Position numbers and translations under genes: made by a program
Shown: piece after piece, positions 46,389-58,487 of the stretch
Layout: each line of letters begins with the position of its first letter
Numbering within the stretch: the first letter of the stretch is position 1
Assembly: GCF_963583255.1 (NCBI RefSeq)
Contig: NC_084808.1
Location: forward strand, 26,740,300 to 26,804,299
Reading direction: 5' to 3'
Length of the DNA: 64,000 nt
Source of the DNA: Pyrus communis
Taxonomy: Eukaryota; Streptophyta; Magnoliopsida; Rosales; Rosaceae
The notes under the pieces: model-generated
Told to the model about the DNA's origin: nothing
The model's database searches: none
What the model saw: the letters and a program-made list of their open reading frames with translations, nothing else

Positions 46389-48618
46389 TGACACACCCAA
46401 AACCAAAAATTGGAGTGTGTTGGCCGTCACGTGAGTGTGACGTAGCCAAGTGCGCAATACAGAAGTAAAAGAATGAAAATGCGAGAAAATAAAGTCAACA
46501 AGATAATTTACAATAAAAGATCAGTGAGTGCTAGTGACAAACACGGAAGGAAAACTGCAAAGTAGGAGTTCAAATATCCTAAGTGCAGTCCAGAACAAAC
46601 AAACACTACACAAGTGACCACTAGAAAATCCTACATGGAGGGTGCTCTGTCAGAACTGCCTCGATGCCTCATTCGCCACCCACAACCTCGCTACCTAAAA
46701 CCTGGAGGTACGCAAAACAGAAAATGTGAGTGGGTAAAAACAAAGTTTGCTTTTCAAACCATTCCAATAACAAATACTAACCCCTCTCTGTAAAACCCAT
46801 ATATTTTCTAGAAAATACTATAAGTACTCGTATCTCAAAACATGCTAAAAACGATAAAGCTCAAATATGTCATGCCAGAAAAATATGCCGTGTCAGAATA
46901 TTCAATCAACAATGTATGTATCAAGCAAGTGAGATAAAACAATAATAATATGCCAATAATATGTCAGCTGGAGTCACCTAAAGTGACCTGTACGGTTGAA
47001 TCTATAGCTCATCAACCACTATCCTGCACACAAGTCAGAACCACCTATTGTGGTCTGTACAACAGGCTGGTGTAATATAAATACGCTCAGTGCTACGATC
47101 ACGTGAAGGTTGTGCGATGTATTTCAAGTCACCTACAAGTCGGAACCACATATAATGGTCTATACGATAGGCTGGCACCTGCCTTGGATCCAAGGTGAGT
47201 GTACGGTGTGGGAGGTGAACGATCACGTGAAGGTTAGGCCCTACTCTAGCGGAGCACAATCATCGAGGTGCAGGAATATAAGGTATAACTCAATCTCATC
47301 ATCACCACATCGATCACTAACAAACATACTCACTTGACTTACCTGAGCGTTCGCATTACCAAAACATACATATATGCAAATATTAATGCATAACTAAATA
47401 TGCAAACGCTAGGATGGCATTTTAAAACATATAAACATTTAATTGCATTTTCTGGAAAAATATTGAAGTATATAGGTATATACGAAAAACCAAAAGCCCA
47501 CTCATTGATACGTAGAAGGGTCGTAAGTCTCGAGCCTCGCATGGCTTCGCTCGTCCTCCTGATAGTCCTCACCTATATGCGAAACAACTATAAAACCGTC
47601 AATTTAAAGCACATAACCAACCTTAGATAATAACTTCTCATACATTGCTCAAATGGGGTGTTTGAATATACCAACGTGATCAACTCAACCTCACGAACAT
47701 CCCCATATTTTTAAAATAATTTTCTGACCTCCCACGCGCTGCCACGCGTGGGCACGTGCCTGGCACGCGTGTGAAACCCTAACGGCGTTAGGGAATATTC
47801 CGTTAAAACCCTAATAGACATTAACGGGCGTTACCTAACGTCGTTAGAATATTCCGTTAACTCTGATGGAATATTCTCCTCCTTCTTTGGTGAGCCTCGT
47901 CGGTCGCCGCCGTCCGCCTCCATCAACACCGTCGTCTGCAACTCAATTTCTCGCTGCAAAACTGGGAAAATTTCAAACCTTAATATCTTCTTCATTTCTC
48001 AACTAAATTCCATGAAATTTGTACCAAAATGAAGCTTACAACAAGTAGAACAAAACCTTACCACTTTGGGGACCTAAAACCAACGGAATCTTGCCTAAAA
48101 AACCTCGAAATTCCAACTAAACCTGCAATTCACTGAAACTGGGCTTCCCAACGTCCAAAAACCCTCAAAATTGTTCCCCAAGCTTCGTGAGAAGGTTCTA
48201 AAGCTCCCTATAACCTTAAAAACTTCTAAAAACCTCATGATCACGTGTGCATAAACAGTGCACCAAAACTGGGTTCATGGGTTCTAGGGTTTTCGAAGGT
48301 TTCACATCCAATCAACACCACTAATCGACTCTTGAGCTCAAAAGGAGTCCAAAAAAACCAACATCAAACACGATCCGTGCCTGGAAATGGTTGGATGAAA
48401 GTCGTCCGTACGATGAGGAAGAAAATGGAAGGAATCCGAGAGAATGAGAAAGAGAGAGTCACGGGGGAAAGGTTGGGTGTGTGTATGAGTGTGCGGTCCA
48501 GGTGACAGCCCACCAAACAAAAACAATTCAACCCATACACCCAACAACATAAAATACGTCCAGAGGTAAAATCGTATTTTCACACTAATAGTACAAAAGT
48601 TCGGGACAGGATGTCACA
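46389..48618 (-). mobile_element. Solo LTR, 2,230 bp, probably Ty3/gypsy-type
   Basis: A perfect duplication ATCTA (46384-46388 and 48619-48623) brackets a sequence that, read on the minus strand, starts TGTGACATCCTGTCCCGAAC and ends GGGTGTGTCA. No second LTR, primer site or pol frame is present inside. The insertion separates the GNAT and SOFL genes. The open frames within it (for example 48245-48505) have no recognisable domain. Confidence 0.82.
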
Positions 48619-48924
48619 ATCTACAATATCACTTGACGCGTTTTCATGTTTTGAAGCCTTTCACAACAACTTCTTTACCAATACCATCAAATATCACACT
48701 ATCAAATAATCATATTATCATTCATTCATTGATCTTCTATCCGGTTTTCCAATCAATCTTCTGAAATTTTATGGTTGAAAATGTTGTTTCATTGTTAGCA
48801 AAAACAACTAGAAGAGTAAGTATTAATGTTACAAGTAAAAAAATTAGTCATACACCTCACTAATATCATAAGCATATACATTTTTTTTTGCCAAAAAACT
48901 AAGCGGGAGCATCTGGGGGCAGGA

Positions 48925-49095
48925 GAAGGATTCTCTACCTTCCTATTCTCATCCACTCCTCTCACGCATTGTTTTTTTATCTTATTATCTCTATAAAAAA
49001 AAATCAATATAAGATGTTAACGTGACTTAACCGCGACTGTTCAAATAAGAGGGCATAAAAGGGTAGAGAGATTATAAGGGTAGAAAATCCTCATA
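48925..49095. repeat. Short MITE, family M1 (copy 3 of 4)
   Basis: GGAGAAGGATTCTCTACC...AAATCAATATAAGATGTTAA...GACTGTTCAAATAAGAG and the inverse end (GAAAATCC) match the other copies. Confidence 0.6.
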
Positions 49096-49249
49096 CCTGA
49101 AGGCAAAGTGGCTTCGTCTTTTGGTGGGATCCACTTGTGTAGCAATCAACACCGACCTCACTAAGAACCTTATTTTAGTGCATAACATGTACTCAAGAAA
49201 TAGATAGTGAAATATGCAATTTAAGTAGGGGGTTTAGCTTACAAATTAG

Positions 49250-49395
49250 ATAGGAATGTGCTATCAACATACTCTTTTTTACTTCACACATTTTTTGTTA
49301 ATTTATATTCTTTGATCTTATTCAATTCAATCAAGGTTAAAAATTAAAAAGTTACAAAAAATAAAAATAACTGTATAGATATTACACCCCATTAG
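49250..49395. repeat. MITE family M4, copy 1
   Basis: GGAATGTGCTATCAACATAC...CTTTGATCTTATTCAATTCA...TAGATATTACACCCC matches 51775-51930 in order. Confidence 0.55.
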
Positions 49396-50100
49396 ATATT
49401 CCCACTTAGTACTCTTGTGCATTCTTGATTCTTCTCTTTCGTTTTCATCTCTCTCTGATAAGTTAGATATTTTTCCCCCTAGCTTGCGACAAATCCGAGG
49501 CAATTTAGCTTACACATGTCGGACGCAATCGTGCAAAATTCAACGCGATGTACTGATACATGGTGGTATTTTAACCACGTTTCGAAATTCAGAGACATCT
49601 TAAGGTGAACTGTTGCAAGATAAAAATAACCATCCAAATTCAAAGAGATCTTTTGGTTTAACTGTTGAGAGCTAAACTTCTTTTTTCTCTTGCGAAGCGA
49701 TATTTTACTGTAAACTAATTTGATCAAATTAAGTTTTAAACTTTCAAATGCATTTAGAGTAAGACCATCCGATGTAGTTTAGTAAGCTAAACTCTTTTTA
49801 TTGATAAAACGGTATTCTACTGTAAACTAATTTAAGCGGACTAAGATTTGAACTTGAATCAATTACAAAGACACCACCCTCTTTATTTCGTGTCTGTGCC
49901 AGTTTTCTCAGTTACAGCGCTTTGATTGTTTTTAGTTGTGCATTATTTGATAAGCTAAGTACACAACCCCCGCCAAATATGCATCTTAATTAACCTTAAA
50001 CTCAATACTAATCATACTAATGGAAAACTAAATTCTCCTCTAACCCTCTAATTAATCTTTCTTAATTACCTTAATTGGCTGCTCAACTGTACTCCAAACT

Positions 50101-50544
50101 TCACACCTGACTTTCAGCACTATCTGCCTTGTGCAGCAACTCCTCCTCCTCCTCCCCCTTTTCACTGACCCTTAATCTTTCATCCTCTCTCTTCTTCTCC
50201 TTTCTGCAAGTTACTTTCTTATCTCTATCTGCATGCCTGAGCCGCCATCCGCCGCTGCGATTTCTGCCGCCGATCCCACGTGGAAGTAGTACTTCTTCAC
50301 GGTGGCTTGGGCCGGAGGAGGCGTCTGAAACCATGGAGTCATCACTCTCACCATCATAATGACGATCAACAATGCAGTTCCTGCCATTGATTTTTCCACC
50401 CCCTTTTTTATGATCACTAATATTGTAGTAAACTTCGTTACTTTCGCTACGCATGATGGGGGAGCCAATATACATTGTCCACCCAGACTCGCTACTCCCA
50501 CTCCAATTCTTCGCATCGCCTTCAACAACTTGGGAAGATTCCAT
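50101..50544 (-). CDS. SOB FIVE-LIKE (SOFL) protein
   Basis: SOFL proteins are small plant proteins tied to cytokinin levels and signalling in Arabidopsis; their molecular action is not settled. The frame from ATG 50544 gives 147 residues. It carries both family motifs: the SGW motif (SSESGWTMYI, about 17-26) and the acidic DDSMVSDASSGP motif (about 68-79). A basic, Lys/Glu-rich C-terminal half follows. The longer upstream frame opens with GTG only. The last codons read CAG-GTGTGA, which could be a splice donor, so the true protein may continue into a second exon to the left that I cannot identify. The stop at 50101 is therefore provisional. Confidence 0.85.
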   Translation of the reverse strand: MESSQVVEGDAKNWSGSSESGWTMYIGSPIMRSESNEVYYNISDHKKGGGKINGRNCIVDRHYDGESDDSMVSDASSGPSHREEVLLPRGIGGRNRSGGWRLRHADRDKKVTCRKEKKREDERLRVSEKGEEEEELLHKADSAESQV

Positions 50545-51774
50545 TCCACAGAGACACAAAGCTCGGAAGCTCACCCCAACAACTTTCGAGATTAAAACTG
50601 AAAACGAAATGATTAACGAAGCGAGTTCGAGTTGGTAGAAACTTTTGAGACAAGATGTTATGACTCTTATCACAGAATGGAAATGCACTTATATATTAGT
50701 CTGTTTATTTGCCTTCGATTCTCACAAGAAAAGGACAAAGAAATCCATCTCAGTACAGTGGGATTTGAAAAATCCTCCCCCTTCCCTCTCTTAATTATTG
50801 AATGAATATTGCCAAGGATGCGTTACCACCTGGCAAACCTATCACCATATTTTCCATGGTCACTACAGGACAAGGTCTTGGATAAATGGTGGTTCACTAC
50901 GGACAGAGATCTTCTTCAGATCTCATTGTCCGGATTTCAATGACCAAATTGAATTCGATGATTCTCATTAATTCATTTTGCTAACTCATTTCATACAAAT
51001 TAATTAAGAGCTTTAGTTTCTCTTTCGCACAAACTAAGAACCCTAATTGTCTAGTTCTTAAGCTCCGAATGGTCAGGTGGAAGATTCAAATTCATTCACT
51101 ACTCACATCTGAAAAATAAACGGGCAGAGCTAGGTAGCTCACTTGTCACCGTCATCTGCTCTCTCTCTCTCTCTCACACACACACCCTTTACTTCTCTGT
51201 GTTGCTTATAAATAATGACCAGTTTTTGGTTGGGGAACTGGCAGGCCTCTATTTAATAGAAGAGTACATATTCAACTAGCTTTCAATAGTTTGATGAGGT
51301 TTTAAGTTCGACTCACACAAATGTAATGAGCGATATATATTTGTGATAGTTCGAAAACTAGTTGCAGCTGATCCGGTTGTAATGGTGTAGCTTCATTTTT
51401 CCTTGAATTCTTTGTGCCCTGCCATCATCAAGAAAGAGCAGCTTTTTAAGCCTGTGAAAGTTTCAGTCTTTGGCATTTTTTACAGTAGACAATTTACACT
51501 AGATTGGACGAGGTTATGTGGTTGGGGGAAAACTTGTGAAAAAGGTCATTTAATTTGCTTCTTTTTTGTTCTTGTAATTGCTGTGTTTCCTTTCCTCCCC
51601 AACAAGCAAAGCCCCGCCTTCTTCTCTCTCTTCTGAGAATTTGTCTGCAGATACAGAGATGCTCGCTTATGCAGCAATCACACTGTTGGGATCACTAATT
51701 TGGGGTTTTATTATGTTAATCATGATTAGGATTTTGATTAAGATGTAATTAAGTAAGTGATTATTTGGCTTCTG

Positions 51775-51930
51775 TCAAGGGATGTGATATCCACACATCT
51801 CATTTTACTTCTCACATACCCTTGATAATTTCTGTTCGTTGATCTTCTTCAATTCATCCGATCCGATGGTCGAAATTTAAAAAGGTGTGTGAGAAGTAAA
51901 ATCGAGTGTGTAGATATCACACCCCTCTTT
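51775..51930. repeat. MITE family M4, copy 2 (clear inverted ends)
   Basis: GGGATGTGATATCCACACAT...TTTTACTTCTCACATACC at the left pairs with GTGTGTGAGAAGTAAAATCG...GTAGATATCACACCCC at the right. Confidence 0.7.
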
Positions 51931-52606
51931 CAAATAAAAGGTTGGATTTTTCTTCTTTGGATTGTGTTTACAGTATAGTCAAGGGGATTTTATCCAAACC
52001 ACAATAAATTCAAAGGCAGTAATGTTATTTATACCATGTTTTTATACCATCTTGAATGGCATCTAACGTGGACAGATATATCATTTGAAAAATTTGTAAA
52101 ACTTAAGAAAATGAGGGAGAAAGACTCCCCTATATACCACAATCATAATTTAATTAACTAGTTTTTTTAATTATTAGTTTATTAAATAATGAACTAAATT
52201 TAAAAATCTGATTAATTTAAATGATGTGACTGTTCACATCAAATATCATCTAAAGTAGTATGAAAATATGATACAAAAATATGATATGAATAATATTTTT
52301 GTTAACAATCCATAAGATTCGCCCAAGTGTTTGCAAGAAGCCTTAAATTGTGTAGTAAGCCCATTGCCACGTGGCGCAGAACAGAGTGATCCACACAGCC
52401 AGGTTATCTCATGGGGATCCCAGATTCAAAGTCCACTCCTAAGTCTCCTCCCACAACAAAAAACCCAGAAGGGTCAATTTCGTCTACTACTCAAAAAAGT
52501 TACAGTGGCAAGCAACTCAAGAAAATCAAAAGAAAACCAAGAAAATTATGAAAAGGCCACCATCCAATTAAATTTAAAAAAAATTCTTGGGTTGATTCCA
52601 GTCCTT

Positions 52607-53700
52607 AGACCATCTCCAACACTTAGGTTAAAACTTAAAATTTTTAGCCCAGAAAATTTAGATTTTAACTCAAAAATAGTTTTTTTTGCTCCAACTCTTC
52701 TGGATTAAACTTTTAGCCTCACATCATTAAAGAATGAATTTAGACTAATTTTTTTTTCATAAAAGTAACTTTTTTAAAAAAGAAAAAATTATGTAGAGTA
52801 TCATGATTTAATTTTATGAACATTTTAACTTTAAAATATTTTTATTCTAACAAATATTGAAAAATCAGTAATCGACATCATGAAACTCGTGAAATATTAT
52901 GAAAGAATATGAACACATAAAATAATTTTTTTTTTAAATTACTTTAACCGTTGGATTTAAATATGGACCATTATATATATATATATATATTACTAATGGA
53001 TTCAATTAATTTATAAATATAAAACTAAAAAAATATACATATATGGTGGACCAACCTCACTAACCCAAGGGGAATCCTGGGCTAAATTTGGCCCATTAAC
53101 TCATATTTGCGCCCATTAATGAGTTTTGAGTTTTAACTCATATTTGCCCCAAGAGTTGGAGCAAGTTGTGATAAGTTTAGAATCTAAAATTTGAGTTTTA
53201 CTTCAAGGATTGGAGTAGATCTTATAGATTAAAATTTTAACCCCAAATTATTAAATAATGAAGTTAGACTAATTTTTTTCTCAAAGTAACTTTTTTAAAA
53301 AGAAAAAATTATGTAGACTATCATAATTTAATTTTATGAATATTTTAACCTAAAAATATTTAGATTCCAACAAATATTTAAAAATCACTAATCAACATTA
53401 TGAAACGCGTGAAACAAAAGAATATGAAACACATAAAAGAAATTGTTTTTTTATTTGCTTTAGCCTTTGAATTTAAATTTGAATCGTTAGATTTTTTTTT
53501 TATCGTTGAATTTAAAAATATACATATATGGTGGGCCAGCCCCACCAACTCGGGAAGAATACTGGGCTAAATTTGGCCCATAAATAAGTTTTGAGTTTTA
53601 ACTCATATTTACCCTAAGAGTTGGAGTAAATTGGAATAAGTTTAGAACCTAAAATTTAAATTTTACTTCAAAAATTGGAGTAAGTCTTGGTCCTAAATAG
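52607..53700. repeat. MITE-like element in a partial tandem duplication (about 0.5 kb period)
   Basis: TAGACTAATTTTTTT...ATTATGTAGA...TATGGTGGACCAACCTCAC...TGGGCTAAATTTGGCCCAT...GAGTTTTAACTCATATTT...AAGAGTTGGAG occurs at 52740-53210 and again at 53270-53690. The outer ends, GACCATCTCCAAC and ATTGGAGTAAGTCTTGGTCC, are rough inverted repeats. Confidence 0.65.
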
Positions 53701-53711
53701 AACCCTACTGA

Positions 53712-53880
53712 CCTTAGGGGGCGTTTATTTGCCCTCACTAACTCTCACTGGATTGGACTGGACTAATGGTTAGTCCAGTCCCATGTTTGGTACCTGCTGG
53801 GACTAACTTTAATGACACTAACCTTCACTTGCCTCGACTAACCATGGGATTAGCTGGTCTTAGCGAAACCCCTCAAAAAC
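53712..53880. repeat. MITE-like stretch, one end only
   Basis: GGGGGCGTTTATTTGCCCTC and the repeated GACTAA/TTAGTC words look like the end of a hAT- or PIF-type MITE. The partner end is not clear; AATGCACCAAACTAGTTTAG at 54584 is a candidate. Confidence 0.35.
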
Positions 53881-54689
53881 TATGAGATTGCTAGTCCCGT
53901 TTTCAAAATTGTCTGCATGTCGTATGAAAGTTGCAAGTCTACAAGCTTGCTTCTGGGCAATTCCATTTGCCCTCCCATGCCCAGATCTGAAACACAAACC
54001 CACTCACAACCTAAATCTCAAAATCCAACCACCAGAATCAGAAAGAAAAGAAAAAAGCAAAACAATAACATCAACAATCTCAATAAAAAAATTCTACCTT
54101 ACTTTTGAAATTTCCCATAAAGTTCCCTTTTCTCTAGAAAATTCCAAAGAGAAATGGGTAGAGAAGGGGAGAGAGTTGGGGACGAAGAGAGATTAAGAGA
54201 GAGAGAGAGAGGAGAAGGTAGCCTTGGGGACGATTTTGCAGGAAACTTGGATTTGAAGCTTTTTGTAGGAAAAAGATGGGAGGAAGGGAAAGTATTGGGG
54301 ACGGAACCAAAGAGGAACAAAAGTAAAGAACTCTCTAGAGAGAGGTAGAAGTGTGTTCAAATTTTTAGGGAAAAAAAAGTTGAATTAATAATAAAATATT
54401 ATTAGATATATGTTAAAGGGAGTTGTTATTAGCACTTCAAAAATCTCATTATACATTCTAAATTTTCTATAATAGGAAAGAAAAATACACTTGTGAGGAG
54501 TGTAGAATGAGATTTTTGGAATGTTAATAACAATTTTCATATTAAATAATATAATTTGTTATTTTATTTATTTTTTAGTCCGACAATGCACCAAACTAGT
54601 TTAGTTTAGTCTAGTTTATTTGTTGCCTTTTCAGTATTTGTGACTTTTCAGAATTGCAGATTGAGAGGGAGAGATACCAGTGCCCCTGG

Positions 54690-54722
54690 ATGTCTCTGCC
54701 TCTCTATCCGACCCAAAGCTAG
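54690..54722 (+). other. Short upstream ORF in the leader of the ceramide synthase gene
   Basis: ATG 54690 opens a 10-codon frame (MSLPLYPTQS) that stops 53 bp before the main start. If the leader includes it, it could lower translation of the main frame. Confidence 0.45.
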
Positions 54723-54775
54723 CGACTTGTTTGTTTCCTGGTAAAATTTGGATCACGGGAGAAGTGAAACCCGAG

Positions 54776-57408
54776 ATGGGTTTGACGGAATACTTGAGGA
54801 CAATTGATTGGGAGGAAGAAGCCTACCCAGCGTATGAAGATTTCGTAATTCTTCCTCTGTTCGTCCTCTACTTCCCAACTGTCCGATTTTTTCTGGATAG
54901 ATTCGTCTTTGAGGTACATAACATTGATTGGAGCAGCTCAAGTTTTTATTTTTTGTAGCTTACTGATGTTATCAATGTTGTTTATCAGACATTTTAGATC
55001 GTTAATGATGTTTTTTAGTGTCATGTTGGTTGACCTATGTCGGAAATACACTTGTATTTGATGGGTTGTGTTTAATTTTATGTTATTTGATTAGCATGAT
55101 TGAATGCCAGATTGGTCAGCGCGATATGAGTTATTGTTTTTGAAGTGGTTTGACTGGTTTTCTGGTCTTTGAGATTCAGTGTTTGTTTGCATTGTCTCTC
55201 AGTTTCCTTTAGGTCCTGTTTCTGCTGCATCTTGTATTCTCTTTTAATCAATGAAAAGGATTAGAAAGAGAACAACTTGTTTTACATGGGAAGTTTCGAG
55301 TGAGAAGCTCCTCCGATGTCGATTAATGTTAATGATTGTGTCAAAATTGTACCAGCCCCTTTTTCATCAGTGCCATAAAAGCAATGTAAAACTAAAGTTG
55401 TTTGCTTTCTGTATTGGTTTGGTGCTGATGTTTTTATTTCCGACAAGCAACTTAAACCGTTTATAGTAGTCGTCCTGAATATGACCGATTAGTTTGTATG
55501 GCCAGATCGATAAACGTAAGGGTCTCAGTGTTGATTGTTGGCGTAAGATCATTGTTTAAGAGGATCGGTTACTTTTCTCCATTTCTCTCTCACACTAGCT
55601 ATATGTTGGCGGTGAATGCTTCTGCTTAAAAATACTGATGTTCTTGATTATGCTCGAATGCTATACTTAGCTGTGTAAAATGTACAGCCTATTCTCCACC
55701 CGAGCTAAAGTTTTCCAGGGCAGCTTTCGTTTTCCATTACTTTTCAGTTAAACGTTTGATTACTTGTTTCATTCTTATCTCCTAGTACTCTATATATATT
55801 CCTAATCAAGGAATGTGAACTTGACTACTTTCTTTCCCTTAAGATCTTTATTTACTCAGTGTTGATTTATATTTCATACTGCAGAAAGTGGGGAGGCGGT
55901 TAATTTTTGGAAAGGGCCTTCAGAAACAGGATGTAAAAACTTATGAACAAAGGAAGAAGATTAGAAAATTCAAGGAGTCAGCATGGAAATGCATATATTT
56001 TCTTTCAGCAGAGTTTCTAGCCCTTCTTGTAACTTATGATGAGCCTTGGTTTACAAATACAAAATACTTTTGGGTAGGACCGGGAGACCAGGTCTGGCCT
56101 GACCAGAAAATGAAGTAAGTCTTAATTAGAATGTATGTCGTGTTTGTGTTTGTTTAAAAAAGGCATTCATATGAAATCTGAGCTTTATCCTCCATAAAAT
56201 GCTACATATGAATTTCAGGTTGAAATTGAAGGGGGTTTATATGTATTGTGCTGGATTTTACACATACTCCATATTTGCTTTGATTTTCTGGGAAACAAGG
56301 CGTTCCGACTTTGGGGTATCCATGAGCCATCACGTAGCTTCTGTCATTCTCATTGTGCTGTCTTACATTTTCAGGTATATTCTGATGGCGTGAGTTTGTA
56401 GCTTTCTCATGTTCTTGGTCACAAAACCAACAAAACAAGAATACTAAAACCTAGAAAAGGTATGAAGGAGGGTTTAAGTATTAGCATTATTATACAAGCA
56501 CTACAGGTATTCGGGTTAAAACATGTAGGAAAATATAAAGAAATATTAACTATGTATTACAATGTGTTAAATTTAATCACTTTCTCCTGTTTCTTGCAGG
56601 TTTGCCCGTGTGGGTTCAATTGTTTTAGCTCTTCATGATGCTAATGATGTGTTTCTGGAGGTAGGGAAGATGTCCAAATACAGTGGTGCTGAAAGGACTG
56701 CTAGCGTTGCGTTTATTCTTTTTGTATTGTCTTGGATCATACTGCGACTCGTTTACTATCCATTCTGGATCCTTTGGAGTACAAGGTTTGTCTAACTTGA
56801 TGCTTAACTTATACTAACCTATATTAAAGTGACATATCATATTCAATTTTTTTATGAAAGAACAGACATTAGTAGTTCTACAACGAACCTTCGGTCTATC
56901 TTCTATTCATTTTTGCTTGCTTCTTTTTCTGGCAGCTATGAAGTTCTCCTGACATTGGACATGGACAAACACTCTATAGATGGACCAATATATTACTATG
57001 TGTTCAATACTCTCCTATACAGCTTGCTTGTAATTCACATATTCTGGTGGGTCTTGATGTATCGGATGCTTGTTAAACAAATCCAAGCAAGAGGCCAGCT
57101 TAGTGACGATGTTCGGTCAGGTGAGTGAATTGTCGTATTTCCTTCCTGTTTTGTCATATACAAAGTACATAATTTGATTACAAGGCACCGATGTATTTGC
57201 ACCTGCATCCCTCTCTATTTATAGTTAAGCATTGTAGAATAATTTCTTTACAATGGTAGCGTAAAGTCAGTCAATAATTTTCACTTATGATTTGGTTCTC
57301 TTTTGATTATCCATCATCTTAGTTCGTTGCCTGATCCTTGCTTTTTGTTTCTTTATCGATTTTCTCTGTATAGATTCTGAAGGCGAAGAAGATGATCACG
57401 AAGATTAA
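54776..57408 (+). CDS. LAG1-type ceramide synthase (LOH1/LOH3-like), six exons
   Basis: Ceramide synthases join a fatty acyl-CoA to a long-chain base in the ER membrane; in Arabidopsis LOH1 and LOH3 prefer very-long-chain acyl-CoAs. Exons: 54776-54913, 55885-56114, 56219-56374, 56600-56785, 56936-57120 and 57374-57408, joining in frame to 309 residues. The start [18 protein letters not shown] is LOH1/3-like. Several membrane helices are visible, and the TLC/Lag1 motif is present: [20 protein letters not shown], the catalytic-type His pair His160-His161 (SMSHHVAS), then [18 protein letters not shown]. The acidic tail [15 protein letters not shown] matches the usual phosphorylatable C-terminus. 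ATG 54776 is chosen because the upstream frame opens only with GTG. Confidence 0.94.
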
Positions 57409-58487
57409 CTGAGAAACATAATATACAGCCACACCGTGACCCTCAGGCAAATGTGCTCTTAAATTTAGGGAAGACATGGGGATTCCACAAGAAAGAAACC
57501 ACATTTTCAAGTTGAATTCCCGTAATCATAGAACTTGAGGCAGCTGTTACACTATTTTAGTAGCACATGTCATACATGTAAAGAAACGAGACACCTAAAA
57601 ACTGCTGTATGCTTTATTTCCGTTGCTAGTTAGACCGATGAATGTAGTTTTCATATTTCCTGCAGACAAGGAACATCTTACGTTTGCAACACTCGATGTA
57701 CTCTTTCGATGGTGAAACGATTTTGGTGGAAGAAGCGCGTCGTGATTGCAGGGATGATAAGTTAACCGAGATACAGTACGGAAGCAGGTTGAATGAACAA
57801 AGTGGCAAGGGTGCAGAAGTTTGGTTCTGACTCAGCTCTCCCTTCACTGCCTTCAATTTGAATCTGCTGGCATGATTGATATGCTAATGCAAGGAATTTT
57901 ATGCGTAATTGCAACTGTAATATTTGTGCACTTTTTCGAGTCAGCTGTAAGGTTTTTGTGAATACAATGGATCATTTCTTTTCTAAAGCATCCGTGATTA
58001 GCAAAAATTTTCGTTTTCTTTAAGTAATTAGGTCTTGAAAGCTGTCTTTACAATCTCCTAATCTCCGTTGTTAACTGTCCGTGTTGTTTGTGTAACATGT
58101 TTTATCTTTGTTTCTCGTAATTATATTTAGAAAATAAATCATTTAGGGAAGATACGTATTATTAAATATAATTAACTATTTAACTCATAAACGTTATTGA
58201 TTTACTAAAAGAAAATCAATTTTACTAATTAGTGATACTGCAGAAAGGACAATTGTATTTTTCTTGGAGAATAAGATATATACGTTTATAATTTGTACCA
58301 AAACGACATCGTCCTCCTTCTGCTCTCCCCGCTCTTACTTTTTCCCCAATATTCCTTTGCCTTCAGGCTTCAGCTACTAGACTAGAGTCACTAGACAAAG
58401 CCAGATTTAAAGTTGTGAACTGGTTACGACGTCGTTTAACTCGTCTTCATCTCCTAGGGTTTCTGATAATTCCACATTTGATACGCC
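57409..58487. other. 3' region of the ceramide synthase gene and promoter of the next gene
   Basis: I see no further gene. The last 180 bp before 58488 are CT-rich, as in many plant leaders. Confidence 0.6.

Larger units (their letters stand above)
48619..50100. other. Intergenic, no supported gene
   Basis: It contains two MITEs (48925-49095, 49250-49395). GTAAACTAATTT occurs twice (49710-49722, 49813-49825) within a diverged direct repeat. Confidence 0.6.
50545..54689. other. Intergenic with MITEs, no supported gene
   Basis: It contains a CT/CA microsatellite (51157-51186), a family M4 MITE, a duplicated element (52607-53700) and a MITE-like stretch from 53712. The frames near 51403, 52331 and 53882 have no domain or splice support. 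Confidence 0.6.
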
